Shown here: positions 6,567-12,255 of the stretch, piece after piece
How positions within the stretch are numbered: position 1 is the first letter of the stretch
How the letters are laid out: each line of letters starts with the position of its first letter
From: an uncultured Lachnospiraceae bacterium
GTDB taxonomy: Bacteria; Bacillota; Clostridia; Lachnospirales; Lachnospiraceae
Assembly (NCBI GenBank): GCA_902803625.1
Contig: CADCQV010000352.1
Location: 1 to 12,255 of the forward strand
DNA length: 12,255 bases
Direction of reading: 5' to 3'
Position numbers and translations under genes: made by a program
Notes under the pieces: generated by a model
Seen by the model: only the letters and a program-made list of their open reading frames with translations
What the model was told of the DNA's origin: nothing
The model's database searches: none

Positions 6567-7166
6567 ATGATCTACAACTTTTTTGCAGCAATATCACGAA
6601 TGAAATATATTGAACGATGGGCTCTCATGCGTAATTCCAGGGAGGAGACACTTTCAGAGCATTCCCTGGAGGTTGCGATGATAGCCCACGTTCTATCGGT
6701 TATCGCAAATGTGCGCTACGGTCACGATCTGGATGCGGAGAAGGCTGCACTTATCGGTATATACCATGATGCATCGGAGATTATAACGGGTGATATGCCG
6801 ACACCCGTAAAATATTACAATCCAAATATCCGTTCCGCATATAAGGATGTGGAGAGAATTGCAGATGAAAAGCTGCTTTCAAAGCTGCCTGAGGATCTCA
6901 AGGGGGAATTTGCCGGGATATTCCGCCCCGGAAGCCCTGATCCGGAGGAAAAGTATCTCCGGCGCCTCGTGAAGGCGGCTGACAAGATTTCCGCACTGAT
7001 AAAGTGTATAGAGGAAAGACAGGCCGGGAATTCCGAGTTCCGTACCGCTGAAGAGAGCCTTCGGAAAAAGGTGGGAGAGATGGCTGACGAGATGCCTGAG
7101 GTCAGGGATTTCCTGGATGAATTCCTGCCGGCCTATGGGAAGACGCTTGATGAACTGAATGACTGA
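6567..7166 (+). CDS. yfbR: YfbR-type HD-domain 5'-deoxynucleotidase
   Basis: A 199-residue HD-domain phosphohydrolase, close to E. coli YfbR over its whole length. YfbR removes the 5'-phosphate from deoxynucleoside monophosphates such as dAMP, dCMP and dTMP in nucleotide salvage. The metal-binding HD residues are present: H32 (SEHSLEVAMIAH), H67-D68 (YHDASE, with E71) and D139 (KAADKI). The family signatures RWALMRN (17-23) and GDMPTPVKYYN (75-85) are also intact. The start at 6567 aligns with the YfbR N-terminus, so it is preferred over the ATG at 6600. It follows the receptor stop codon with no spacer, and no Shine-Dalgarno sequence is seen in the end of that gene. Translation is therefore probably coupled to the chemoreceptor. 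A terminator follows the gene. There is no functional reason known to me for pairing it with a chemoreceptor. Confidence 0.95.
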   Translation: MIYNFFAAISRMKYIERWALMRNSREETLSEHSLEVAMIAHVLSVIANVRYGHDLDAEKAALIGIYHDASEIITGDMPTPVKYYNPNIRSAYKDVERIADEKLLSKLPEDLKGEFAGIFRPGSPDPEEKYLRRLVKAADKISALIKCIEERQAGNSEFRTAEESLRKKVGEMADEMPEVRDFLDEFLPAYGKTLDELND

Positions 7167-7174
7167 TCATAGTG

Positions 7175-7202
7175 GGAGTCTTTTATCAGAGGCTCCTTTT
7201 TT
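7175..7202 (+). terminator. Rho-independent terminator after yfbR
   Basis: GGAGTC (7175-7180) pairs with GGCTCC (7191-7196), with one G-T wobble, around a 10-base loop. Six T's and TTC-rich sequence follow at once. It ends the plus-strand receptor-yfbR unit. It overlaps the last codons of the minus-strand YolD-like gene, and no T-run is present for that direction. Confidence 0.7.
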
Positions 7203-7374
7203 CTTCCGATGCTTTCTCTGTGTCGGCAATACGCTCACCAAAGCCTGAAAGCGCTGCAAAGGGCGCGAACTGGGCCGCCCTGCTTAAGGCCGGCATACGT
7301 TTATGTCTTTTTGATTCGGGATTGGGAAGATTAATTATGTCCTTATAATCATCTATAGTGCTGTATTTTTTCAT
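7186..7374 (-). CDS. Short YolD-like protein
   Basis: A 62-residue protein of the short YolD-like type that accompanies Y-family polymerases in many Clostridia. The recognisable part is DIINLPNPESKRHKRMP (13-29) followed by RAAQFAPFAALSGFGERI (32-49), corresponding to the conserved block of that group. YolD-like proteins are thought to act with the Y-family polymerase, but their mechanism is not settled. The gene lies 8 bases downstream of the polymerase stop codon on the same strand, so the two are one SOS-controlled unit. Only a weak, distant Shine-Dalgarno sequence (AAGG) precedes the ATG, suggesting translational coupling. Related proteins that I recall can be about twice as long; this one stops soon after the core block, inside the opposite-strand terminator, so C-terminal shortening is possible. 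Confidence 0.78.
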   Translation of the reverse strand: MKKYSTIDDYKDIINLPNPESKRHKRMPALSRAAQFAPFAALSGFGERIADTEKASEEKRSL

Positions 7375-7382
7375 AATAGCTT

Positions 7383-8954
7383 CTATGCCTTGTGTCCTCC
7401 GACCTGTTCGTTTCTGTCCTTCATTGTGGCATATTCCATAAGGTTCATGCCCTTAAGTACTGCGTTCTTTCCGTATTTCCTTTTAATGGATAAAACGGCC
7501 TCCTGCAGCTTTTTTTCCTTTTTCTTAAATTCCTCGGATCTTTTTCTTTCCTCTTCAAGAGCGCCGTAATCAGTAAAAAGGTCGAGCTGCTCGTAGCTTT
7601 CTTCCTCTGCTTTCTTTTTCTCCAGATCGGACTCATATATCACATGATTTGCGACCACATACATCCTCCGGACCAGGAGACCCGGGATCATTATCCTGTC
7701 ATAGAGCTCCATGGCCTTATCTATGATAAGCCTCGTTGAGGATGAGAATTCACCGAGATTTATGGAGCCGTGGGCAGACTTCGGAATAAGCCTCCCGTAG
7801 TGGTCATATTCAACCGGACGATTGTAACGGCTTCTGATCTCCGGATCCTTCAGGCACTCGATATCGTAACCCACGGTCAGTACTATCTGGTCCGTGACCA
7901 GTCCTTTTCCGAAAAGCTGCAGTACCAGGTTGTCGGTCATTTCCCTGACTATTAGCCGTGCCTTCTCAACGGTGTAGGGTTCGTGGAGCACCTGTCCCTC
8001 GCTTAAGCTGTTATTTTCAGGCCTGTAAGCCTTTATATCCTTTATTTCACAGGGTTCATAGCCCCAGGCGTGGTCGATCAGAAGCTCCGCATTTATGCCG
8101 AAAAGCTTATAGAGGAGCTCCTCATTATAGTAATCGCTGTCTTTTCCTACGGAGCATCTTGCCACATCACCCATAGTGTACATACCGTTTTTTTCAAGCT
8201 TTAAGGCATAGCCCCGGCCTATACGCCAGAAGTCGGTCAGGGGCCTGTGCGCCCAGAGCTTTTGTCTGTAGCTCATTTCATCAAGCTCCGCAAGCCTGAC
8301 GCCATCCCTGTCGGGAGGCATATGCTTGGCCACTATATCCATGGCGATCTTTGAAAGATAGAGATTTGTACCGATACCGGCGGTTGCAGTGATACCGGTT
8401 TCACTTAAAACGTGCCTTATCATCTTTATGGCCAGATCCCTAGGTGTGGTATCATAGATCTTCAGATAGTCCGTCACATCCATAAACACCTCGTCCACGG
8501 AATAAACATGGATATCCTCCGGGGAGATGTATTTAAGATAGATATCATAGATCCTGGCGCTGTACTGCATATAGAGGGACATTCGGGGAACAGCCGTTAT
8601 AAAATCAAGGCTGTATTCGGGATGAGCCTTTAATTCCTTTAAGGAGGTGCTGCTGCCGCTGAACCTGTGTCCCGGAGCGTTCTTCAGTCTGTCCCGGTTT
8701 ATTTTTTTCACAAGGGAATCCGCCTCAAAGAGACGCGGACGGCCGGATAAGCCGAAGGATTTAAGGGCGGGGGATACGGCAAGGCAGATGGTTTTCTCCG
8801 TGCGGCTCCTGTCCGCAACAAGAAGACACACATCCAGCGGATCATAACCCATTTCCCGGCTCTCCACCGATGCGTAAAAAGATTTCAGATCTATGGCAAC
8901 ATAGGATTTTTCAGCGGTTGTATTAATATCCATGGCTGTGGTATATTTTATCAT
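7383..8954 (-). CDS. Y-family DNA polymerase (UmuC/DinB-like)
   Basis: A 523-residue translesion DNA polymerase that copies past damaged bases. The palm-domain residues are present: D22 with the FYAS steric-gate region (AIDLKSFYASVE, 20-31), and D154-E155 in the YSVDEVFMD block. TAGIGTNLYLSKIAMDIVAKH (191-211) is also typical of the family. A helix-hairpin thumb and little-finger region follow (about 235-435). The C-terminal extension carries QLDLF at 456-460, a good beta-clamp binding motif, then a charged coiled stretch and a conserved-looking end (DRNEQVGGHKA). The first Met (8954) and Met8 (8933) are both possible starts; neither has a clear Shine-Dalgarno sequence, so the start is uncertain. 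A LexA box lies just upstream and the YolD-like gene just downstream, which points to SOS-induced mutagenic repair. The polymerase appears intact. Confidence 0.95.
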   Translation of the reverse strand: MIKYTTAMDINTTAEKSYVAIDLKSFYASVESREMGYDPLDVCLLVADRSRTEKTICLAVSPALKSFGLSGRPRLFEADSLVKKINRDRLKNAPGHRFSGSSTSLKELKAHPEYSLDFITAVPRMSLYMQYSARIYDIYLKYISPEDIHVYSVDEVFMDVTDYLKIYDTTPRDLAIKMIRHVLSETGITATAGIGTNLYLSKIAMDIVAKHMPPDRDGVRLAELDEMSYRQKLWAHRPLTDFWRIGRGYALKLEKNGMYTMGDVARCSVGKDSDYYNEELLYKLFGINAELLIDHAWGYEPCEIKDIKAYRPENNSLSEGQVLHEPYTVEKARLIVREMTDNLVLQLFGKGLVTDQIVLTVGYDIECLKDPEIRSRYNRPVEYDHYGRLIPKSAHGSINLGEFSSSTRLIIDKAMELYDRIMIPGLLVRRMYVVANHVIYESDLEKKKAEEESYEQLDLFTDYGALEEERKRSEEFKKKEKKLQEAVLSIKRKYGKNAVLKGMNLMEYATMKDRNEQVGGHKA

Positions 8955-8970
8955 ATTTTTACGCTGCTGT

Positions 8971-8983
8971 GAACATTTGTTCG
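8971..8983 (-). promoter_or_regulatory. LexA (SOS) operator
   Basis: On the minus strand the site reads CGAAC-AAAT-GTTC, matching the Firmicutes LexA/DinR pattern CGAACN4GTTC. It is centred about 23 bases upstream of the polymerase start. A plausible weak -10 (TATTTT after TG) just upstream would put the transcription start inside the operator. Repression by LexA with induction on DNA damage is the expected behaviour. Confidence 0.8.
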
Positions 8984-9003
8984 ATAAAATAACAGGTATC
9001 CGG

Positions 9004-9055
9004 GCGTCAGCGAAGGATCTTTCCTCCAGTAAAAAAGATTCTTCGCTTCGCTCAG
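9004..9055. repeat. Dispersed-repeat hairpin
   Basis: AGCGAAGGATCTTT (9009-9022) and AAAGATTCTTCGCT (9034-9047) form a 14-bp stem with a single G-T wobble and an 11-base loop. The left arm and its flank recur at 2230-2251. The sequence ending in CGCTTCGCTCAGAATGA resembles intergenic repeat families common in Lachnospiraceae genomes; that comparison is from memory. Confidence 0.6.
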
Positions 9056-9101
9056 AATGACGCCATTGTGCTCAGAATGACGTCAGTGTGCTCACTACGT
9101 G
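9050..9101 (+). repeat. Imperfect 20-bp tandem repeat
   Basis: Unit 1 (9050-9069) and unit 2 (9070-9089) share GCTCAGAATGACG and differ at two of 20 positions. A third, degraded unit begins with GCTCA at 9090. The array joins directly to the hairpin repeat, so the two look like one composite element. Confidence 0.7.
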
Positions 9102-9151
9102 TTGTTCTGGTCCCGGATTTAATCTGCGTCACGGGGCAAATTGATATAGTT

Positions 9152-9166
9152 AAGGAGAAAAACTTG
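9152..9166 (+). promoter_or_regulatory. Ribosome binding site and TTG start of histidinol phosphatase
   Basis: AAGGAG (9152-9157) sits 6 bases before TTG (9164-9166). The in-frame ATG further upstream (9068) lies inside the tandem repeat and would add 32 residues that do not belong to the family, so TTG is the likely initiator. Confidence 0.75.
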
Positions 9167-9988
9167 GAAATAAAGGCAAATTATCACACACACACAAATC
9201 TCTGCGACGGGAAAAACAGTCCGGAGGAAATGGTTCTGGCTGCAATAAAAGCAGGGCTAAAGCATCTCGGTTTTTCGGGACACTTCGATCCGGATGTGTA
9301 TATGGATATAGATAAATACAAGAAGGAGATACGCTCACTTCAGGAGAAATACAGAGACAGGATAGATATTCTGCTGGGGGCTGAGGTGGACAGGCTTTTT
9401 GATGTGGCTAAGGCCCGGGACTGTGAATATATCATCGGCTCCACCCATGGCCTGAATACCGGAGAGGGTATCATATCTGTTGACAGCTCTCCGGAGATAT
9501 TGCAAAAGCTCTGTATTGATCACTTTGGCAGTGATTATTACAGGCTGACAAAGGCTTATTATGACCTGGAGGCAACTGTAGTTGACGTCATTAAGCCTGA
9601 TTTTATCGGACATTTTGATATAGTTACCAAGTTTAATGACACCCTTCACTTCGTTGATGAGGAGGATCCGAGATATCTAAAGAGCGCTCTCGATACCCTG
9701 GAGCATCTCTGTAAATACGACATTCCCTTTGAGATAAATACCGCAGCGTATTACCGCGGAATGAAGAAGGAGATGTATCCAAACATGCAACTCCTTAAGG
9801 CGCTTCACGATTTTGGCGCGAGGATAGTAATAAGCAGTGATGCCCATAACAGCGCCGTTCTGACCGGAGCCTTTGATATCGCCGCCGAAAAGGCTGCGTT
9901 CTGCGGATTTAAATCCGTAAACATCCTTGTTCACGACCGGAACGGACATATCGCGTGGGAAGAGGTGCCGCTTAAAGGGAAGCTGTAA
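9164..9988 (+). CDS. hisK: PHP-family histidinol-phosphatase
   Basis: A 274-residue PHP-domain phosphatase of the HisK/HisJ type, which converts L-histidinol phosphate to histidinol, the penultimate intermediate of histidine synthesis. With the TTG start, the metal ligands fall in their usual order: H8 and H10 (NYHTHTNLCDG, D15), H40 (GFSGHFDP), E74 (LLGAEVD), H95 (GSTHG), H150 (FIGHFD) and D226/H228 (ISSDAHNS). Length and the E190-centred FEINTAAYYRG block fit the family. It is cytoplasmic. No other his gene is visible, so it stands apart from a his operon in this window, as is common for PHP-type enzymes. A related PHP phosphoesterase with another substrate cannot be excluded, but the overall match favours histidinol phosphatase. 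Confidence 0.9.
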   Translation: MEIKANYHTHTNLCDGKNSPEEMVLAAIKAGLKHLGFSGHFDPDVYMDIDKYKKEIRSLQEKYRDRIDILLGAEVDRLFDVAKARDCEYIIGSTHGLNTGEGIISVDSSPEILQKLCIDHFGSDYYRLTKAYYDLEATVVDVIKPDFIGHFDIVTKFNDTLHFVDEEDPRYLKSALDTLEHLCKYDIPFEINTAAYYRGMKKEMYPNMQLLKALHDFGARIVISSDAHNSAVLTGAFDIAAEKAAFCGFKSVNILVHDRNGHIAWEEVPLKGKL

Positions 9989-10003
9989 ATATACAGAGAA
10001 ATG

Positions 10004-10012
10004 TGGTATCAT
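10004..10012 (+). promoter_or_regulatory. Possible extended -10 of the membrane EAL gene
   Basis: TGGTATCAT (TG plus TATCAT) lies about 30 bases before the start codon. The -35 position is only 3/6 (TGTAAA, 9984-9989). The gene might instead be read through from the histidinol phosphatase, 53 bases away. Confidence 0.35.
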
Positions 10013-10041
10013 ACTGATGTAGTGAGATTGAGGGGAAAGAT

Positions 10042-11901
10042 ATGTGGAACTATAATTTTACCATTCCGGCAATATTTATTTACACAATTTTCCTGGTATA
10101 CTTTATTACCGGCTCAGCACTTCCAGTGAAAAGAAACAGAGGTTTTCTGATGCTGGTGGTTTCTCACGGGCTGACGAGTTTTTTTGATATAATCTCCTCA
10201 TTTCTTGATAATAATTACAGTCAGTTTGATCAAAGGCTGCTGGTAGGCACCAATCTTTTGTTTTTTGTTTTTTTCACAGCAACTGCCTTCCTTTTCGTAA
10301 ACTATGTTCTTTCAGTACCGGAACAAGCATCATCCCTGATCCGTATTTCATTATTTAACAGGATCTTTTTCGTGATATTCGAAGTCGTGATCATTCTGTC
10401 CATATTTACACAATGGGTGTTTTATGTGGATGAGGCCGGGTATCACCGCGGCATATACTACAATATCATTTATTTTATCTTCTTTTCCTGCATACTTGAA
10501 ATGTACATCCTTTTTGTCCTGTACAGAGGCGTATTCACCAGGAGGGAGTTCACCAGCGGAATGCTCTTTGTGAGTATACTTCTTATGGGTCTTATCCTCA
10601 GATATAAGTTCCCGACCCTGCTTATCATGAATACCTTCTGCCTCGGGGCTATACTTGTTATTTTTCTGTCCTTCCAGGACATACATCTTTTCGAGGATCA
10701 GAGAGTTGGTCTGTTTAATAACAGAGCCTTTCTTCAATATGTGATGGAGCATTTAAGCTCCGGAAAGCTGTTTCTCTACGGCTATGGGATCATAAATTAT
10801 GACGAGCTGAGGCGTATGTTCGGCGGAGCCCAGATGGATAAGGAATTGCAGGATATTACAAAACAGCTTAGAAAGGAATATCCGTATCAGGTGCTGTTTT
10901 ACCTGAGAAACGGACGTTTTATGGTAGCCTGGAACAGACCCTTCGAATTTAAGGAGATCAGGAACAGGATGGTCGCCATCGGAACCGTTGAATTCCCCGA
11001 GGATCTTCAGATAGACGATGCCGGTCAGCTTATCGAGGTCGCAAGGGATGTTTTTTCAAAGCTTACCGCGGAAGCAGCGGATAAGCATATTGTGGTCGAC
11101 CATGATCATATTGTGGAGCTGAACCGTAATGTCAGGGTTCAGCAGTCCCTGAACAATGCCCTTCATAATGACGGCATACAGATATATCTGCAGCCGATCT
11201 ATTCCGTTGACAAAAAAAGGATCACCGGGGCAGAAGCTCTGGCACGTATCGAGGATCCGGATCTGGGAACGGTGCAGCCAAATGATTTTATTCCCATTGC
11301 TGAGAAAAACGGGCTTATTGTCAAGGTGGGAGAGGCCGTTTTCAGGAAGACCTGTGCCTTTTTGAGGGACAGCGGGGATGACAGGCTTCAGTGGATAAAC
11401 GTGAATCTGTCCCCGATACAGTGTGTGGCGGAGGAGCCGGTGGCATCTCTTCTCGACATTTCTGACGAATACGGTGTATCCGGTGAAAAGCTGAAGCTTG
11501 AGATAACAGAGGACGCTATGGTGGATGACGAAGAGCTGAAAAGGATGATGCTGAAGATGTCAGATCACGGCTTCTGCTTTGAGCTGGATGACTTTGGAGT
11601 GGGCTTTTCAAATGTGCTTCGCTTAAGCAATTTCCCCTTTACTGCCGTAAAGATCGACAGGGAGCTTGTGTGGCAGTATCACGATAACCCCACGAACAGC
11701 GTCCTTCCCCACCTTATAGAGGACATAAGGAGTTCGGGGATGGACGTGGTCGCAGAGGGTATAGAAAGCAAATCTATGGGAAAGGAAATGATAGAGCTGG
11801 GCTGCAATTACCTGCAGGGCTTCTATTTTTCACGTCCCGTTCCCTTAAAGCGTTTCCCTAAGGTCTTTGACCTCCAGTGGGACGAGTTTAGCAGCCTTTA
11901 A
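10042..11901 (+). CDS. Membrane-anchored EAL-domain c-di-GMP phosphodiesterase
   Basis: A 619-residue membrane protein predicted to degrade c-di-GMP to pGpG. Residues 1-212 hold about seven hydrophobic segments (roughly 8-26, 34-55, 67-90, 107-127, 138-162, 172-187, 193-211), probably a membrane sensor of unknown ligand. Residues 220-345 resemble a GGDEF fold that has lost its signature (YLRNGRFMVAW at 287-297), so it is not a cyclase. The EAL domain (about 365-610) has the full active-site set: E398 of EAL, N455 (NVNLSP), E487 (EITED), D516-D517 (DDFGVGFS), K537 (KID), E572 (AEGIES) and Q592 (QGFYFSRP). AGGGG (10031-10035) precedes the ATG. The last 57 bases overlap the opposite-strand transporter gene. 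It is separate in sequence and architecture from the EAL protein at the left edge. Confidence 0.95.
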   Translation: MWNYNFTIPAIFIYTIFLVYFITGSALPVKRNRGFLMLVVSHGLTSFFDIISSFLDNNYSQFDQRLLVGTNLLFFVFFTATAFLFVNYVLSVPEQASSLIRISLFNRIFFVIFEVVIILSIFTQWVFYVDEAGYHRGIYYNIIYFIFFSCILEMYILFVLYRGVFTRREFTSGMLFVSILLMGLILRYKFPTLLIMNTFCLGAILVIFLSFQDIHLFEDQRVGLFNNRAFLQYVMEHLSSGKLFLYGYGIINYDELRRMFGGAQMDKELQDITKQLRKEYPYQVLFYLRNGRFMVAWNRPFEFKEIRNRMVAIGTVEFPEDLQIDDAGQLIEVARDVFSKLTAEAADKHIVVDHDHIVELNRNVRVQQSLNNALHNDGIQIYLQPIYSVDKKRITGAEALARIEDPDLGTVQPNDFIPIAEKNGLIVKVGEAVFRKTCAFLRDSGDDRLQWINVNLSPIQCVAEEPVASLLDISDEYGVSGEKLKLEITEDAMVDDEELKRMMLKMSDHGFCFELDDFGVGFSNVLRLSNFPFTAVKIDRELVWQYHDNPTNSVLPHLIEDIRSSGMDVVAEGIESKSMGKEMIELGCNYLQGFYFSRPVPLKRFPKVFDLQWDEFSSL

Positions 11902-12255
11902 TGCCTGTGCTACAGGACCTGTAACGATGCTAGCAACAAGCATTTCAAATACCGCATTCCCCGCAATTATCGAGCAAATGAAGATAATCACGTTTCTTCC
12001 TGCCATCATGTTCTGAACGTACTCCGTATTTCCGAAAAGGAATACGATCGTGGACATAAAAAACACGGTATTGAGGAAGGCTGAGAAAAATCCGGTCACG
12101 GTGCCGGAAATAAGCACATTTGCAAATTTCCTCATTCCCCTGTAGATAAAGCCGAGAAGAAAGCCGTCCAGCATTCTCGGAATAAAGCAGAGGATGACCG
12201 TAAGAACTGGGCTTATGGTAAAGAGCGTACTGGTAAGCCCGCTTGATCCCATAAG
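11845..12255 (-). CDS. ECF transporter S component (5' partial)
   Basis: The C-terminal 136 residues of an integral membrane protein that looks like the substrate-binding S component of an energy-coupling factor vitamin transporter. The frame is open to the window edge; an ATG 4 bases from the edge exists, but family members are usually about 170-200 residues with more N-terminal helices, so the start is probably outside. Visible features are RMLDGFLLGFIYRGMRK, a typical conserved loop-helix, and hydrophobic helices FFSAFLNTVFFMSTIVFLFGN and VIIFICSIIAGNAVFEML. The substrate cannot be told. The 3' end overlaps the convergent EAL gene by 57 bases. The ATPase and EcfT subunits are usually encoded elsewhere and are not seen here. 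Confidence 0.75.
   Translation of the reverse strand, partial: LMGSSGLTSTLFTISPVLTVILCFIPRMLDGFLLGFIYRGMRKFANVLISGTVTGFFSAFLNTVFFMSTIVFLFGNTEYVQNMMAGRNVIIFICSIIAGNAVFEMLVASIVTGPVAQALKAAKLVPLEVKDLRETL

Overview
The window looks like chromosomal DNA of a motile, Gram-positive anaerobe of the class Clostridia, most likely the family Lachnospiraceae. This is inferred from AGGAG-type Shine-Dalgarno sequences, a Firmicutes-type LexA box, a Y-family polymerase followed by a short YolD-like gene, a PHP-type histidinol phosphatase, an ECF transporter S component and several c-di-GMP and chemotaxis proteins. No rRNA, tRNA, transposase, integrase or CRISPR array was seen.

Left part (1-2983). A large EAL protein enters from the left edge. 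It carries PAS-like modules and a degenerate GGDEF domain after the EAL domain. It converges on a solitary EutS/PduU-type microcompartment shell gene on the minus strand, which has its own well-formed promoter. A 353-base divergent spacer follows.

Middle part (2984-4910). Two plus-strand genes 67 bases apart encode an FRG-domain protein and an sce7726-family protein with PD-(D/E)xK-like nuclease residues. After them lies a 186-base element of nested inverted repeats, in which a 13-bp outer stem encloses three hairpins with GAA-type loops. Then comes the promoter and leader of the chemoreceptor gene. This block is the best candidate for an undescribed accessory system; its function is unknown.

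Right-middle part (4911-8983). A transmembrane methyl-accepting chemotaxis protein is followed with no gap by a YfbR-type 5'-deoxynucleotidase, and a terminator closes this unit. On the opposite strand lies a LexA-controlled translesion module: a UmuC-like Y-family polymerase with a beta-clamp motif, then a small YolD-like protein.

Right part (9004-12255). A dispersed-repeat hairpin with an imperfect 20-bp tandem repeat precedes a TTG-initiated histidinol phosphatase. Next is a membrane-anchored EAL phosphodiesterase with intact catalytic residues. A partial ECF transporter S-component gene on the minus strand overlaps its 3' end. Two EAL proteins and a chemoreceptor within 12 kb suggest a motile lifestyle controlled by c-di-GMP. 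The other genes (nucleotide turnover, translesion synthesis, histidine synthesis, vitamin uptake) are ordinary chromosomal functions.
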